Assembly (NCBI GenBank): GCA_041743425.1 | Contig: JBGTMS010000041.1 | Location: 1-64,000, forward strand | DNA length: 64,000 nucleotides | Direction of reading: 5' to 3' | From: JTS-RE37 sp041743425 | Lineage (GTDB): Bacteria; Bacteroidota; Bacteroidia; Flavobacteriales; Flavobacteriaceae | In this document: piece by piece, positions 17,701-25,678 of the stretch | Numbering within the stretch: the first letter of the stretch is position 1 | Layout of the letters: every line of letters starts with the position of its first letter | The notes under the pieces: model-generated | The model's input: only the letters and a program-made list of their open reading frames with translations | Databases searched by the model: none | What the model was told of the DNA's origin: nothing | Translations under genes and position numbers: made by a program

Positions 17701-19468
17701 CGTTGGCGCTTGTGATCATAATATTTGCTTCCCCGGTACCATTCGCCTGAAAAACCAATACTTCCGCAGGATCCCCGGCCTCGTTATCCCTGTTATTTCC
17801 GACAATTAAATTGCCGGACTCATCTACCAGATAGATATCGAGGTCGGTGTTGGCCCCCTGGCTGTTTTCCTGGGAAGCCACGCCTTCTTCCCACTGCAAT
17901 ACGATCATATAAGTGCCGGGAACAACACGTATCTGTTGCAGGTAATCCTGATTCTGGGCATTAAATACATGGGCTTTGGCGGGGCTGCCGGGGTCCAGGA
18001 AATTCGTAATCGGAGTAGAAGCCGTAGGAAGAAAACGGTTTTGGTATCCATTATTGGCAAAATTTCCGGCAGAGGTAAGATAACTCCTGCCCGGCTTGCT
18101 GGTAAATGCATTAATGGCTTCGGCGATTTGACCTGTTCCGAAAAAAGGTTCAAGTGGGTAGGTAATATCATCAGTTATAATGGTGTATCCGGCGGCATCA
18201 AGATTGCCGATGGCCATAGCCATATCTCTGGGAGACAGAATACCTGTGGAAAAGGCCAAAGACGCCCCCGGAGCAATATCATGGATGATTTGCAGCATTG
18301 CGCGGCCTTCATCGGAAGCCACTCCCAGAGGGTAGTCTTTGAGGACCCTGACAGGAGTCATGAAACCCTCAGGATTCAAAACGCCGGGTAAATCCCCGTT
18401 TTCAACATCAATAGTTGCCCTTGTTTTGCCTGTAAAAGGTTGTTTGTCGAAGCTGTCCGAGATGACGCCTACACTGATCCCTGTTCCATTAACTTCAGTA
18501 ATTTCGCCATCCACTTCCGTACGGAAAGAGGCACGAACCACATCAGTAACCTGTGCCGCATCTCCCTCAGTTGTAACTATGCCACCATTGCGGATGGGCG
18601 GAAATAAGGGTCTTACAAAATTAATTATATCCGCATGGGCGTTTAATTCGTCCAGGCGCGCAATCGGAATGAACACATCTACCGCCGCAAACTCCTCTGC
18701 CATGAGCACCGCAGGATCTATGACGAAGTCTGAGTTGGCAGCATTCGGACTATATTGCAGACCAAAGGTGGCAGTGAGCAGCTGGATCACTTGTTGCAGG
18801 TTGCCTTCGGAGGGAATGATTTCCACGAGTACCTTGTCATTGCCTTTAAGCTGATAAACCAGTTCCGACGGTTCTCCGCCTGCATTGCCTTCTGCCAAAG
18901 CTGTCAACTCCAGTCCCAATGGGGTTTCAGACTTGCCGTTGCCCTGCCCGTAAACCGGGAAAATAATGCCCGGATCCGGGATCTCGCAGCGATTTGATTT
19001 TACGGTACCCGTTGTTTTGGAGGCCTTCCAATTCTTATTGACAACCGTCCATTTGGCAAACCCATTTTTATAGATGACAAAGGAGAAGGCGTTTTCAACG
19101 ATGCCGGGCTGAAAGACATTGAGGACTTTAATCCGCTCCACACTCTCCAAGCGTCTGGGACTGGGACTGGCTATTTTAAGAAGTACGAAACTTGCCTCCT
19201 TATGCAGGCTGACAACATGCGGATTGGGATTCGTATAGCTAAATGAAATCCGGAAACTTCCATCGCCGAGGTCTTCCTTGCAACTAGAAATTATAATGGC
19301 CTTATCCTTTATAATATCAGGTTTGTAATGACCTTTGCTCCACTGCGCATTCGCTGTGTTCGAAAAGTGTAAAAATAAAACAATTAGAATGAGGGCTAAG
19401 GGGTGTATGGCTTTGCCCGTCAACCGGGCATTTAGGGCAGCCGTACCCAGGTGGTGAATCTGTAACAT
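14711..19468 (-). CDS. Large secreted S8/S53-like peptidase with MBG domain, NKLR repeats and type IX sorting tail
   Basis: A 1585-residue exported protein. A hydrophobic signal (LALILIVLFLHFSNTANAQ) precedes an N-terminal beta region (about 50-330). The peptidase part (about 330-780) holds Asp338 (GVISDSFD), a DEGRAMLQIIHDIAPGA segment with Glu387 and His396, and the serine Ser694 in GTSASAPHAAG. These fit the S53-like branch of subtilisin-fold proteases. MBG-type domains follow (NIIADDQTAEFGQEVTFTYS and LDVTFQYGEAITI), interrupted around 1000-1110 by five NKLR(A/P)(V/I)(V/I)N repeats. The end (VVFPNPVTDLLNIHPE to LRDN) is a type A sorting domain, so the protein should cross the outer membrane by the type IX system. 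It heads an operon with the TPR-cyclase. Substrate unknown. Confidence 0.9.
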   Translation of the reverse strand: MLQIHHLGTAALNARLTGKAIHPLALILIVLFLHFSNTANAQWSKGHYKPDIIKDKAIIISSCKEDLGDGSFRISFSYTNPNPHVVSLHKEASFVLLKIASPSPRRLESVERIKVLNVFQPGIVENAFSFVIYKNGFAKWTVVNKNWKASKTTGTVKSNRCEIPDPGIIFPVYGQGNGKSETPLGLELTALAEGNAGGEPSELVYQLKGNDKVLVEIIPSEGNLQQVIQLLTATFGLQYSPNAANSDFVIDPAVLMAEEFAAVDVFIPIARLDELNAHADIINFVRPLFPPIRNGGIVTTEGDAAQVTDVVRASFRTEVDGEITEVNGTGISVGVISDSFDKQPFTGKTRATIDVENGDLPGVLNPEGFMTPVRVLKDYPLGVASDEGRAMLQIIHDIAPGASLAFSTGILSPRDMAMAIGNLDAAGYTIITDDITYPLEPFFGTGQIAEAINAFTSKPGRSYLTSAGNFANNGYQNRFLPTASTPITNFLDPGSPAKAHVFNAQNQDYLQQIRVVPGTYMIVLQWEEGVASQENSQGANTDLDIYLVDESGNLIVGNNRDNEAGDPAEVLVFQANGTGEANIMITSANGNPPPGLAFRYIAFRSDGLQFLEYQGGAPTLSGHAMTPAAITVAAVDHRTSQSPVVENFSSYAGLLSNNAVTTIDLSAPDGVNTNVASIGQDIDSDGFPNFFGTSASAPHAAGAFALLFSALPSWYPAGLSDIVPGATTTNNASDEVLRLFQSTAIPAGPVVRGGAGLINAAAAFNRIASQTAHLTGLLIEDGKSPGAEPFEVTILGEFLPEDPTVLLEDEELVIVSNSDTQIKALVGTFTGKPALYVSSPPITPGGSDGGLSNALFFFDGDTRVLNIIADDQTAEFGQEVTFTYSVEGLPEGVTYESLGLPEIVFQTPAVFPYPDANNYVITPGFGNAELTEEQMEAFQINFETAQLTITKKDLLILPLDVTFQYGEAITIPLQYIYDNEGIADNADFLETIKSFHQTDFFPENTLLVINKLRAVVNEQQLLDLLDNGSWMSSERLIQNKLRPIVNGLNVIDLETQNFEDYLNIVTDPATNKLRAVINKLRAVVNGGELLRNNIDLVIENKLRPVINDTGLGDQNDGNDYSSIFAVVDAEDASTDTEQNMISKLYAMNLITGLEVGSGPQNGWQSFPGAFLSPLASNFNITYGSGQLNISPADLDVRTGDLAIRRGDPIDPSLIEIDISGFVYDDTFEKVFPEGVVFKFEDEEGNVYKEGDTGEFLIKIEAPLNYLIVNPQYGKLVVNSVPFDCERILTLDFSRTPLLQSGTSLKKGAVYRFPQVTPDKDALITIVNLVNSVITKLDQNKSDAPYFKPEIRYTTTRAVRNPGVDFKMTLVETGTNIPAQATELVASFIDIDGNNNYREQNRVDLPERYTAEELKEISVSTDIGRLIFLGGNTEYDGISNANTRVNISTGFVNTSVINFRFGITATGSQNAQTQARQSGIQFSCLDNFIDPVTTLQGDEHVVGSESESGVVFPNPVTDLLNIHPEVQASFKIDIFDIYGILIYTKQYRSDTVRPVQVAMSSYAEGIYFVRISSGTAVTVYTVLRDN
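16148..16441 (-). repeat. Five copies of an NKLR(A/P)(V/I)(V/I)N coding repeat
   Basis: Within the secreted peptidase, octapeptide copies begin at residues 1010, 1039, 1071, 1078 and 1100. The copies at 1071 and 1078 share one Asn. Their codons differ widely at silent positions while the peptide stays nearly constant, so the repeat is kept at protein level rather than being a fresh DNA duplication. Confidence 0.85.
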
Positions 19469-20141
19469 TATTGGTGGTCTGAAAGTTGCTTGCTTAAAGT
19501 TGGACTCCTGTCCGGGGTATTATCCACGTCCGGGAATGCCTGATTCCGAAAACTCTTAGTGATTTGTCCGGCTGAATTTTGATCAGCCTGGGAAAACACG
19601 ATCAATAAAAGACTACTGCCATTTCTATTTCTTAAGAAATATAAAGTGCTTTTCCGGCGCTTCATGTAGGTAGCCATAAGTGGTCCTACCATTTCCCGAA
19701 ATAGAAATTTCGGTGCATAAATCTATTAAAAAAAAGCACATCAGCAATCTGCTTCCGAAAATAACTCTTTCCTTGCCTCAGGTGGCAATAGTTCGACAAA
19801 AGGTTCTGTAATCTTTTGAAATGCAGCTATATCTTAACAGGCTTCTCTACACAATACCCGCACTCACTATATGTACTGAGCGCGCACATGTATCCATTGC
19901 GTAAATAATGATGGGGCTGATTCATATCCAGACATTTGATTTATAAAAATATACGTAAGTTGACTGCATCAAAAGAAGGAGACTTTTCCAATTGCAATAA
20001 GGGAAGTTCCTTGACGCAATCAGAATTCATTTCTTACAATCAATGGTCGGGTAAGGGTTGAAGAAGCTAATACACCCTGAAAAATTCTCCGAAGCCATGC
20101 TCCATACCAATTGACAGCCGGAGGCAACGTCTGATATCAGG
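19469..20141. other. Long region with no confident gene; palindromes and one doubtful ORF
   Basis: About 670 bp between the peptidase gene and the terminator of the beta-barrel gene. A 74-codon minus-strand frame (19468-19692, alternative ATG at 19665, MKRRKSTLYFLRNRNGSSLL...) ends by overlapping the peptidase start as TAATG; it has a weak signal-peptide look but no known homologue. Two perfect palindromes are visible: ATTTCTTAAGAAAT at 19627-19640 and CCGAAAT-AGAA-ATTTCGG at 19696-19713. These may be operator sites for the peptidase operon. The stretch 19714-20141 shows nothing recognisable. Confidence 0.4.
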
Positions 20142-20178
20142 TCAAAAAAAAGCGAAAGCAGCTATGCTTCCGCTTTAT
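20142..20178 (-). terminator. Intrinsic terminator of the beta-barrel protein gene
   Basis: On the minus strand a 12-bp stem (arms 20165-20176 and 20149-20160, one G-T pair, loop 20161-20164) runs into a run of seven T. It lies 18 bp after the stop codon at 20196. Confidence 0.85.
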
Positions 20179-20195
20179 ATATATGTCCGTAGAAG

Positions 20196-20690
20196 CTATA
20201 AGGCTATCAGGACGCCTGCTCCTATTGTAGACCAGGTTCCGCCATCCAGGCTGATCCCTGTATAGGACAGATTCACTTCTATACTTTCAGTGACCAGGTA
20301 ACCTACAACAGGCCGGTAATAAAACCCGCCGTCATTGCCTTCACTTACTCCAATGGCATAGCCAAGATCCAGGCCCGCACGAAACTGATCCGAGGCAATA
20401 TAACGGCCGGAGGCGGCAATTGGAAGAAATTGTACATCACTGACTTCAATGCTTCCGACACCAGTGTCAATATTCTTTCCAAAAGCATTGGTCAATCCTG
20501 CTGCAAAACCCGCAGTGACTTCTTCTGTAACAGCCCAATGATACAGGGCGTCAACCCCTATGCTAAATCCGGAAACCTCCCCAGCATCTCCTACGGGGAT
20601 GGCCAGGTTGATACCTGCTCTAAATCCCTCCTGCGCCGTCATACTCATGGCACATAAGGTAAGGACCGCAATCATAACTAATTTCTTCAT
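20196..20690 (-). CDS. Small outer-membrane beta-barrel protein
   Basis: A 164-residue exported protein with signal peptide MKKLVMIAVLTLCAMSMTAQ and a body of short amphipathic beta strands (GFRAGINLAIPVGDAGE, GFSIGVDALYHWAVTEE, QFRAGLDLGYAIGVSEG, SIEVNLSYTGISLDGG) ending in a hydrophobic strand. This is the pattern of an eight-stranded outer-membrane barrel (OmpW/OmpA-like size). No catalytic residues are seen. It has its own promoter (-7 box 20765-20772) and terminator, so it is a single-gene unit. Function unknown. Confidence 0.85.
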   Translation of the reverse strand: MKKLVMIAVLTLCAMSMTAQEGFRAGINLAIPVGDAGEVSGFSIGVDALYHWAVTEEVTAGFAAGLTNAFGKNIDTGVGSIEVSDVQFLPIAASGRYIASDQFRAGLDLGYAIGVSEGNDGGFYYRPVVGYLVTESIEVNLSYTGISLDGGTWSTIGAGVLIAL

Positions 20691-20764
20691 ACTAATGGTT
20701 TTTGATTATTAAATGTCGAGTACAAGTACCGTACCGCAATAGCAGCCGGTATGATTATATGATT

Positions 20765-20772
20765 CAAATATA
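20765..20772 (-). promoter_or_regulatory. -7 box of the beta-barrel protein gene
   Basis: TATATTTG on the minus strand, an exact TAnnTTTG match, 74 bp before the ATG at 20690. No convincing -33 element is seen. Confidence 0.5.
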
Positions 20773-20882
20773 TAAAAGTTGACTTTACTTCGGGTGAACT
20801 CAGCTACACATTCCCTAAAAATTCCGGATATACTTCTGTCCTTTGACATTAGTTTACCAGAGGATCTTTTTATATTTATCAG

Positions 20883-21785
20883 ATGAAATGGGCACAGGGA
20901 CTTCAGGATTACAAACACCATCTGCGCATAGAAAGGGGGTTGTCCTCCAATTCCATTCAGAACTACGGAATGGATGTGTCAAAACTCATTCGCTTTCTTG
21001 AACACAACGCCATTAGGGAAACACCCCGCAATATCGACCGCGAGACCATACAGTTGTTCATCCATGAAATAGCAGGAAATTTAAATCCCAGATCCCAGGC
21101 AAGAACCATCTCAGGGCTTAAAAGCTTTTTTAATTTTATGGTCTTTGAAGCCTACCGTCACGATAATCCCATGGACCTGGTAGTTTCTCCCAAAACCGGA
21201 CTGAAACTACCTGATACCCTATCTCTGGCTGAAATCAACTCCCTCATCTCGGCCATAGATCTCTCGCGGGCGGAGGGAGAGAGAAACAGGGCCATGCTGG
21301 AAACTTTATACGGTTGCGGGCTGAGGGTATCTGAATTGACAAATTTGAAAATTTCCGACCTTTTTTTTGAGGAAGAATTCATCAAAATAACGGGTAAGGG
21401 GAATAAACAACGTTTGGTGCCTATAAGCAATATCAATGAAAAGTATATCCGGATCTACTTGGAGGAGGTGCGTGTACACCAGACTGTAAAGAAAGGATTT
21501 GAGGACATTCTGTTTCTCAACCGCAGGGGGCGGCAGCTGACCCGGGCAATGATTTTTACCATAGTAAAGGAATTGGCAGATAAAACCGGACTGCAGAAAA
21601 CAATCAGCCCTCATACTTTCCGACATTCCTTTGCCACCCATCTTCTTGAAAACGGTGCCGATCTTAGAGCGATCCAGCAGATGCTGGGTCACGAAAGTAT
21701 TACAACCACAGAAGTCTATATGCACGTAGACCGGTCGCACCTGGCAGAGGTAGTGAACAGATACCACCCCCGAAGCAGGTCATAA
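20883..21785 (+). CDS. xerD: Site-specific tyrosine recombinase XerD
   Basis: A 300-residue tyrosine recombinase that resolves chromosome dimers with XerC at dif. The N-terminal SAM-like core-binding domain (about 1-90, DYKHHLRIERGLSSNSIQNY) precedes the catalytic domain with Arg in YGCGLRVSELTNL, the HxxR in ISPHTFRHSFATHLLENGAD, the second His in MLGHESI and the nucleophile Tyr in TTTEVYMHVDRSHL. Length and sequence fit housekeeping XerD rather than an element-borne integrase. A near-consensus -7 box (TATATTTA, 20871-20878) ends only 4 bp before the ATG, so the transcript may be leaderless or nearly so. No dif-like site was noticed. Confidence 0.93.
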   Translation: MKWAQGLQDYKHHLRIERGLSSNSIQNYGMDVSKLIRFLEHNAIRETPRNIDRETIQLFIHEIAGNLNPRSQARTISGLKSFFNFMVFEAYRHDNPMDLVVSPKTGLKLPDTLSLAEINSLISAIDLSRAEGERNRAMLETLYGCGLRVSELTNLKISDLFFEEEFIKITGKGNKQRLVPISNINEKYIRIYLEEVRVHQTVKKGFEDILFLNRRGRQLTRAMIFTIVKELADKTGLQKTISPHTFRHSFATHLLENGADLRAIQQMLGHESITTTEVYMHVDRSHLAEVVNRYHPRSRS

Positions 21786-21855
21786 CCGCCTTTTTCAATT
21801 ATTATGGGGCGGCTGAAAATTTTAATGACGTCCTACGAATCACATCCATAAGAGA

Positions 21856-23547
21856 ATGATAAAGAACAGGAAATGGTGGAAGGAAGGGATCGTTTATCAG
21901 ATCTATCCCAGAAGTTTTCAGGACTCCAATGGAGATGGTATAGGAGATCTCGCAGGTATCACAAGTCGACTCGACTATATTAAAAGTCTGGGGGTGGATA
22001 TCATTTGGCTGAATCCCATTTATTCCTCCCCAAATGATGACAACGGCTATGATATCAGTGATTATCGAAACATCATGGAGGAGTTCGGGACCATGGCAGA
22101 TTTTAATGAATTGATCACCCAGGCAAAGGCCCGGAAATTACGCTTGATTATGGATCTTGTCGTGAACCACAGTAGCGATGAGCACCCGTGGTTTATCGCT
22201 TCCAGGTCATCAAGAGATAATCCTTTCCGGGAATTCTATCATTGGTGGGGAGCAGAAAGAGGAACTCCTCCAAAACGGTTCAGCTATTTTGACCCGGATG
22301 GGAATGCCTGGAAATATGACGCTACAACGGACGCCTATTTTCTTCATTATTTTTCAGAAAAGCAACCGGACCTCAATTGGGAGCATGAAGAATTGCGGAA
22401 TGAAATATACAAGATGATGGCCTTCTGGTTTGAAAAGGGGGTTGATGGATTTCGAATGGATGTGATTTCATTTATTTCCAAAGACCCGGCCTATCCCGAA
22501 CTACCGGATAAATATGGCGGCAATTTTCTTCCATTTTATGCCAGTGGCCCCAAACTGCATGACTATCTGCAGGAAATGAATAACAGCGTGCTCTCCCACT
22601 ATGACATCTTATCTGTAGGTGAGGCACCCGGTGTTACATTAGAAAAGGCGCTTGAGTTTGTGGACGAGGATCGAAATGAACTCAATATGTTTTTTCATTT
22701 TGATCTGATGGCCTTGGACAGAGAGCAGAATGATCTCTTGATCCTTCCCAGGGATGATTGGAAACTCACCGATTTTAAAGGGATATTTACCAGATGGGAC
22801 AAGATTTTTTCTAAAAAAGGATGGGGCAGTCTCTACCTGGATAACCATGATTTTCCCCGCGCTGTCAGCCGATGGGCTAATGATTCCGAAAAACACTGGC
22901 GACATTCGGCTACTATGTTGCAGACATTGTTGCTCACTATGCGTGGCACCCCTTACGTTTACTACGGGGGTGAAATCGGCATGACAAATGCCTATTTTAA
23001 AACCAGTGAAGATTACCGGGATATTAACACCTTAAAAAACCTGCGGGCAGTGAAGGATGCTGGGGGCGATGTATCGGCGCGACTTCTGGTGGAAATGCAA
23101 ACTTCCCGGGACAATGCACGTACCCCCATGCAATGGGATATCACAGGGAATGCAGGATTTACCGATGGACAACCCTGGATCTCAGTAAACCCTAATTTCA
23201 GAAGTGGGGTGAATGTTGCACAGCAGGAAACACAACCCTATTCAGTTTTGAATTATTTCAGACGATTGGTCGAATTACGAAGAACCCAACCTGTGCTGGT
23301 ATATGGGAATTACAGGCTCCTCCTTTCTGCAAATGAAGAAGTCTATACCTATCTGAGAAGCTACGGAAAGAAGAGGATACTGGTACTTCTGAGTTTTTCG
23401 GACCGTTTTGCGTCAGTGAGGATCCCCTGCCGCTTTAAAGAAGCAAGATTGCTAATTTCGAACAATATCAATCGTCCCATCCGCCGAAAGAGTGACCGCC
23501 TTTTTAGATTGGGTCCATACCACGCCTATGTTTATGAATTATACTAA
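21856..23547 (+). CDS. GH13 alpha-glucosidase, predicted oligo-1,6-glucosidase type
   Basis: A 563-residue cytoplasmic GH13 enzyme (starts RKWWKEGIVYQIYPRSFQDS, no signal peptide). The catalytic triad is Asp202 (GFRMDVISF), Glu256 (VGEAPGV) and Asp332 (DNHDFPR). The QPDLNWE segment and the valine at 203, next to the nucleophile, are marks of the oligo-1,6-glucosidase/isomaltase group; alpha-1,4 maltases usually carry threonine there. Predicted role: release of glucose from isomalto-oligosaccharides or short dextrin branches. It is not a trehalose synthase, whose region I differs (WYKDAVIYE-type). It follows xerD by 70 bp and may have its own promoter. Confidence 0.9.
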   Translation: MIKNRKWWKEGIVYQIYPRSFQDSNGDGIGDLAGITSRLDYIKSLGVDIIWLNPIYSSPNDDNGYDISDYRNIMEEFGTMADFNELITQAKARKLRLIMDLVVNHSSDEHPWFIASRSSRDNPFREFYHWWGAERGTPPKRFSYFDPDGNAWKYDATTDAYFLHYFSEKQPDLNWEHEELRNEIYKMMAFWFEKGVDGFRMDVISFISKDPAYPELPDKYGGNFLPFYASGPKLHDYLQEMNNSVLSHYDILSVGEAPGVTLEKALEFVDEDRNELNMFFHFDLMALDREQNDLLILPRDDWKLTDFKGIFTRWDKIFSKKGWGSLYLDNHDFPRAVSRWANDSEKHWRHSATMLQTLLLTMRGTPYVYYGGEIGMTNAYFKTSEDYRDINTLKNLRAVKDAGGDVSARLLVEMQTSRDNARTPMQWDITGNAGFTDGQPWISVNPNFRSGVNVAQQETQPYSVLNYFRRLVELRRTQPVLVYGNYRLLLSANEEVYTYLRSYGKKRILVLLSFSDRFASVRIPCRFKEARLLISNNINRPIRRKSDRLFRLGPYHAYVYELY

Positions 23548-23600
23548 AGAGTTTTTAAGGTCATCTTTAAAATATGCATTTAAAGACTGTAATTCCTGGA

Positions 23601-23631
23601 TTGTATCCCCAGTTTCCATTGTTTATATTTA
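23601..23631 (+). promoter_or_regulatory. Promoter before the interrupted M20 amidohydrolase
   Basis: TTG at 23601-23603, 20 bp spacer, TATATTTA at 23624-23631 (one mismatch to TAnnTTTG), 24 bp before the ATG at 23656. Confidence 0.55.
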
Positions 23632-23655
23632 CCACGAAAATAAAATTAGATTATT

Positions 23656-25080
23656 ATGACAAGAATGCTCCCTGTCCTCTTTTCTATTTTTTTAATTGTG
23701 ACCGTATCTGCCCAAAAAAAAATGGAGGATATTCTCGTAAAAATGGATGGACAAGCCACCGCGTATGGAACCATTGCCCAGGAAATATGGGGTTATGCTG
23801 AGATGGGATACCTTGAGGAAAAAAGTGCCGCCTTACTGCAAAAAACACTTAGTGAGCAAGGCTTTTCCATCAAGAAAGGGGTAGCGGGAATCCCCACCGC
23901 ATTTATTGCAGAGTTTGGAAGCGGGTCTCCCGTTCTTGCCATATTGGGCGAATATGACGCCTTGCCCGGACTATCACAACAGGCGGTTCCGGAGAAAAGC
24001 GATGCGGGAAAAGCAGCAGGTCACGCCTGCGGTCATCACCTCTTCGGGACCGCCTCTGCTGCAGCTGCCATTGCAGTGAAGGACTGGATGCAAGCCAATA
24101 ATGCAAAAGGGACCATCCGATTTTACGGTTGTCCTGCGGAAGAAGGTGGTTCCGGCAAGGTTTACCTGGTTCGTGAAGGTCTTTTCAGTGATGTGGATGT
24201 AGCATTGCACTGGCATCCCGGTGCCGAAAATGAAGCCAGTGAAGGGGCTGCCCTTGCCAACAAATCAGCTAAATTCCGGTTTTACGGTGTTTCAGCTCAT
24301 GCTGCGGGTTCCCCGGAAAAGGGTCGATCCGCCCTGGACGGTGTTGAGTCGATGAACGTTATGGTAAATATGATGAGGGAACATATCCCTCAGGAAGCGA
24401 GGATACATTATGTGATTACGGACGGAGGCAAGGCACCCAATGTCGTTCCGGATTTTGCCTAAGTCTATTATTATGCCAGGCATGGGAAGAGGGATGAGGT
24501 GATTGATATCTTTGATCGGATCGTTAAAGCTGCAGAAGGTGCGGCGCTTGGTACAGGGACAACCATGAAGTATGAGATGATCGGCGGAACCCATGAATTA
24601 TTGCCGAATACAGTATTGCAACAATTGATGTTTCAGAACCTGAGTAAGGTGGGGGGTATCACCTATACCGCGGAGGAAAAAATGTTTGCCGATAAAATTG
24701 CGAAAAGCCTTGGCGATAGCCAGGCCAATACCGATGTTGCTAAAAATATCCAGCCTTACATGGCCGATGTGCAGGCCAGTGGTTCTACGGATGTCGGAGA
24801 TGTGAGTTTCGCGGTGCCGACCGTAGGAATGAGCAGTGCGACCTGGGTTCCGGGCACCCCTGCTCACAGCTGGCAGGCCGTTGCTGTGGGAGGTACTTCC
24901 ATAGGTAATAAGGGGATGATGGTCGCTGCCAAATCGATCACCATGACGGCCATAGACCTCTTGAAGGATCCGGATATCATTGAGCAGGCCAAAGCAGAAT
25001 TTGAAAAAAGGCGTGGTAGCGATTTTCAATATATTCCGCTCCTCGGAGAAAGAGCCCCGGCACTTGATTACAGGAATTGA
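23656..25080 (+). pseudogene. M20 amidohydrolase (AbgB-like) split by one in-frame stop codon
   Basis: One continuous frame of 475 codons with signal peptide (MTRMLPVLFSIFLIVTVSAQ) is broken only by TAA at 24460-24462 (codon 269). Both halves match M20D peptidase/aminobenzoyl-glutamate hydrolase subunit B: GEYDALPGLSQQ, GHACGHHLFGTAS and EEGGSGK before, VYYYARHGKRDEV and STDVGDVSFAVPT after. The family normally has Glu at the stop, so GAA to TAA explains it by one base change. The downstream half could restart from GTG at 24499 (193 residues) but would lack the metal-binding domain. A sequencing error or very recent mutation is possible because no other damage is visible. The intact enzyme would hydrolyse amide-linked amino acids in the periplasm. 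Confidence 0.88.
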
Positions 25081-25180
25081 CCCTGGAAAATTTTATCGCA
25101 ACACTCCATCCTTTCCGGCAATACCTGTAACAAAATGCACGGAATGACTACTAATACATGAAAAGCTACTTGCTGCAGAA

Positions 25181-25675
25181 GTGAACAAAGAATTGGAGCA
25201 CAAATTTGTGACCGAACTCGAGAGCAACCAGAATATTGTTCACAAAGTATGCACCTTATATACTAACAACAGGCAGGACCATAAAGATCTTTTCCAGGAA
25301 ATAACAATTCAGCTTTGGAAGGCCTATCCGAGATTCAGGGGAGAATCCAAATTCAGCACCTGGATGTACAGGGTAGCATTGAATACGGCCATCACAATCT
25401 ACAGAAAATCGAAAAAGAAGGTACAAACGCAGGATTATGATTCCGTCATTTATAAAATTCAGGCAGATCACTATGATGAAACTGAGGAACGGCAACTAAA
25501 GCTGCTCTACGAGGCGGTGAGGGGGCTGGGGGATATTGACAAGGCCTTGGTCTTTCTCTATCTGGAAGACAAAGATTATAATGAGATTGCCGAGACCCTG
25601 GGAATAACAGAAGTAAATGCACGTGTAAAAATGAATCGTATCAAGAACAAACTCAGAACCATCCTTAATCCGTAA
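25181..25675 (+). CDS. ECF-type RNA polymerase sigma factor
   Basis: A 164-residue sigma-70 family protein. Region 2 (about 10-80) contains the core-binding DHKDLFQEITIQLWKAYPRF and the -10 recognition stretch GESKFSTWMYRVALNTAI; region 4 (about 110-160) has the helix-turn-helix LEDKDYNEIAETLGITEVNARVKMNRIK. Translation starts at GTG 25181; an upstream ATG is out of frame. The next gene begins 3 bp after the stop and encodes a four-helix membrane protein, so the pair probably forms a sigma/regulator unit. Target promoters cannot be inferred. Confidence 0.93.
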   Translation: MNKELEHKFVTELESNQNIVHKVCTLYTNNRQDHKDLFQEITIQLWKAYPRFRGESKFSTWMYRVALNTAITIYRKSKKKVQTQDYDSVIYKIQADHYDETEERQLKLLYEAVRGLGDIDKALVFLYLEDKDYNEIAETLGITEVNARVKMNRIKNKLRTILNP

Positions 25676-25678
25676 GGT

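Noticed and set aside
20883..21785. Tyrosine recombinase as integrase of a mobile element
   Set aside because: Length and motifs fit housekeeping XerD; no tRNA, att repeats or other phage or conjugation genes are nearby.
21856..23547. GH13 protein as the missing trehalose synthase
   Set aside because: Region I, QPDLN and the Val after the nucleophile fit oligo-1,6-glucosidase, not TreS.
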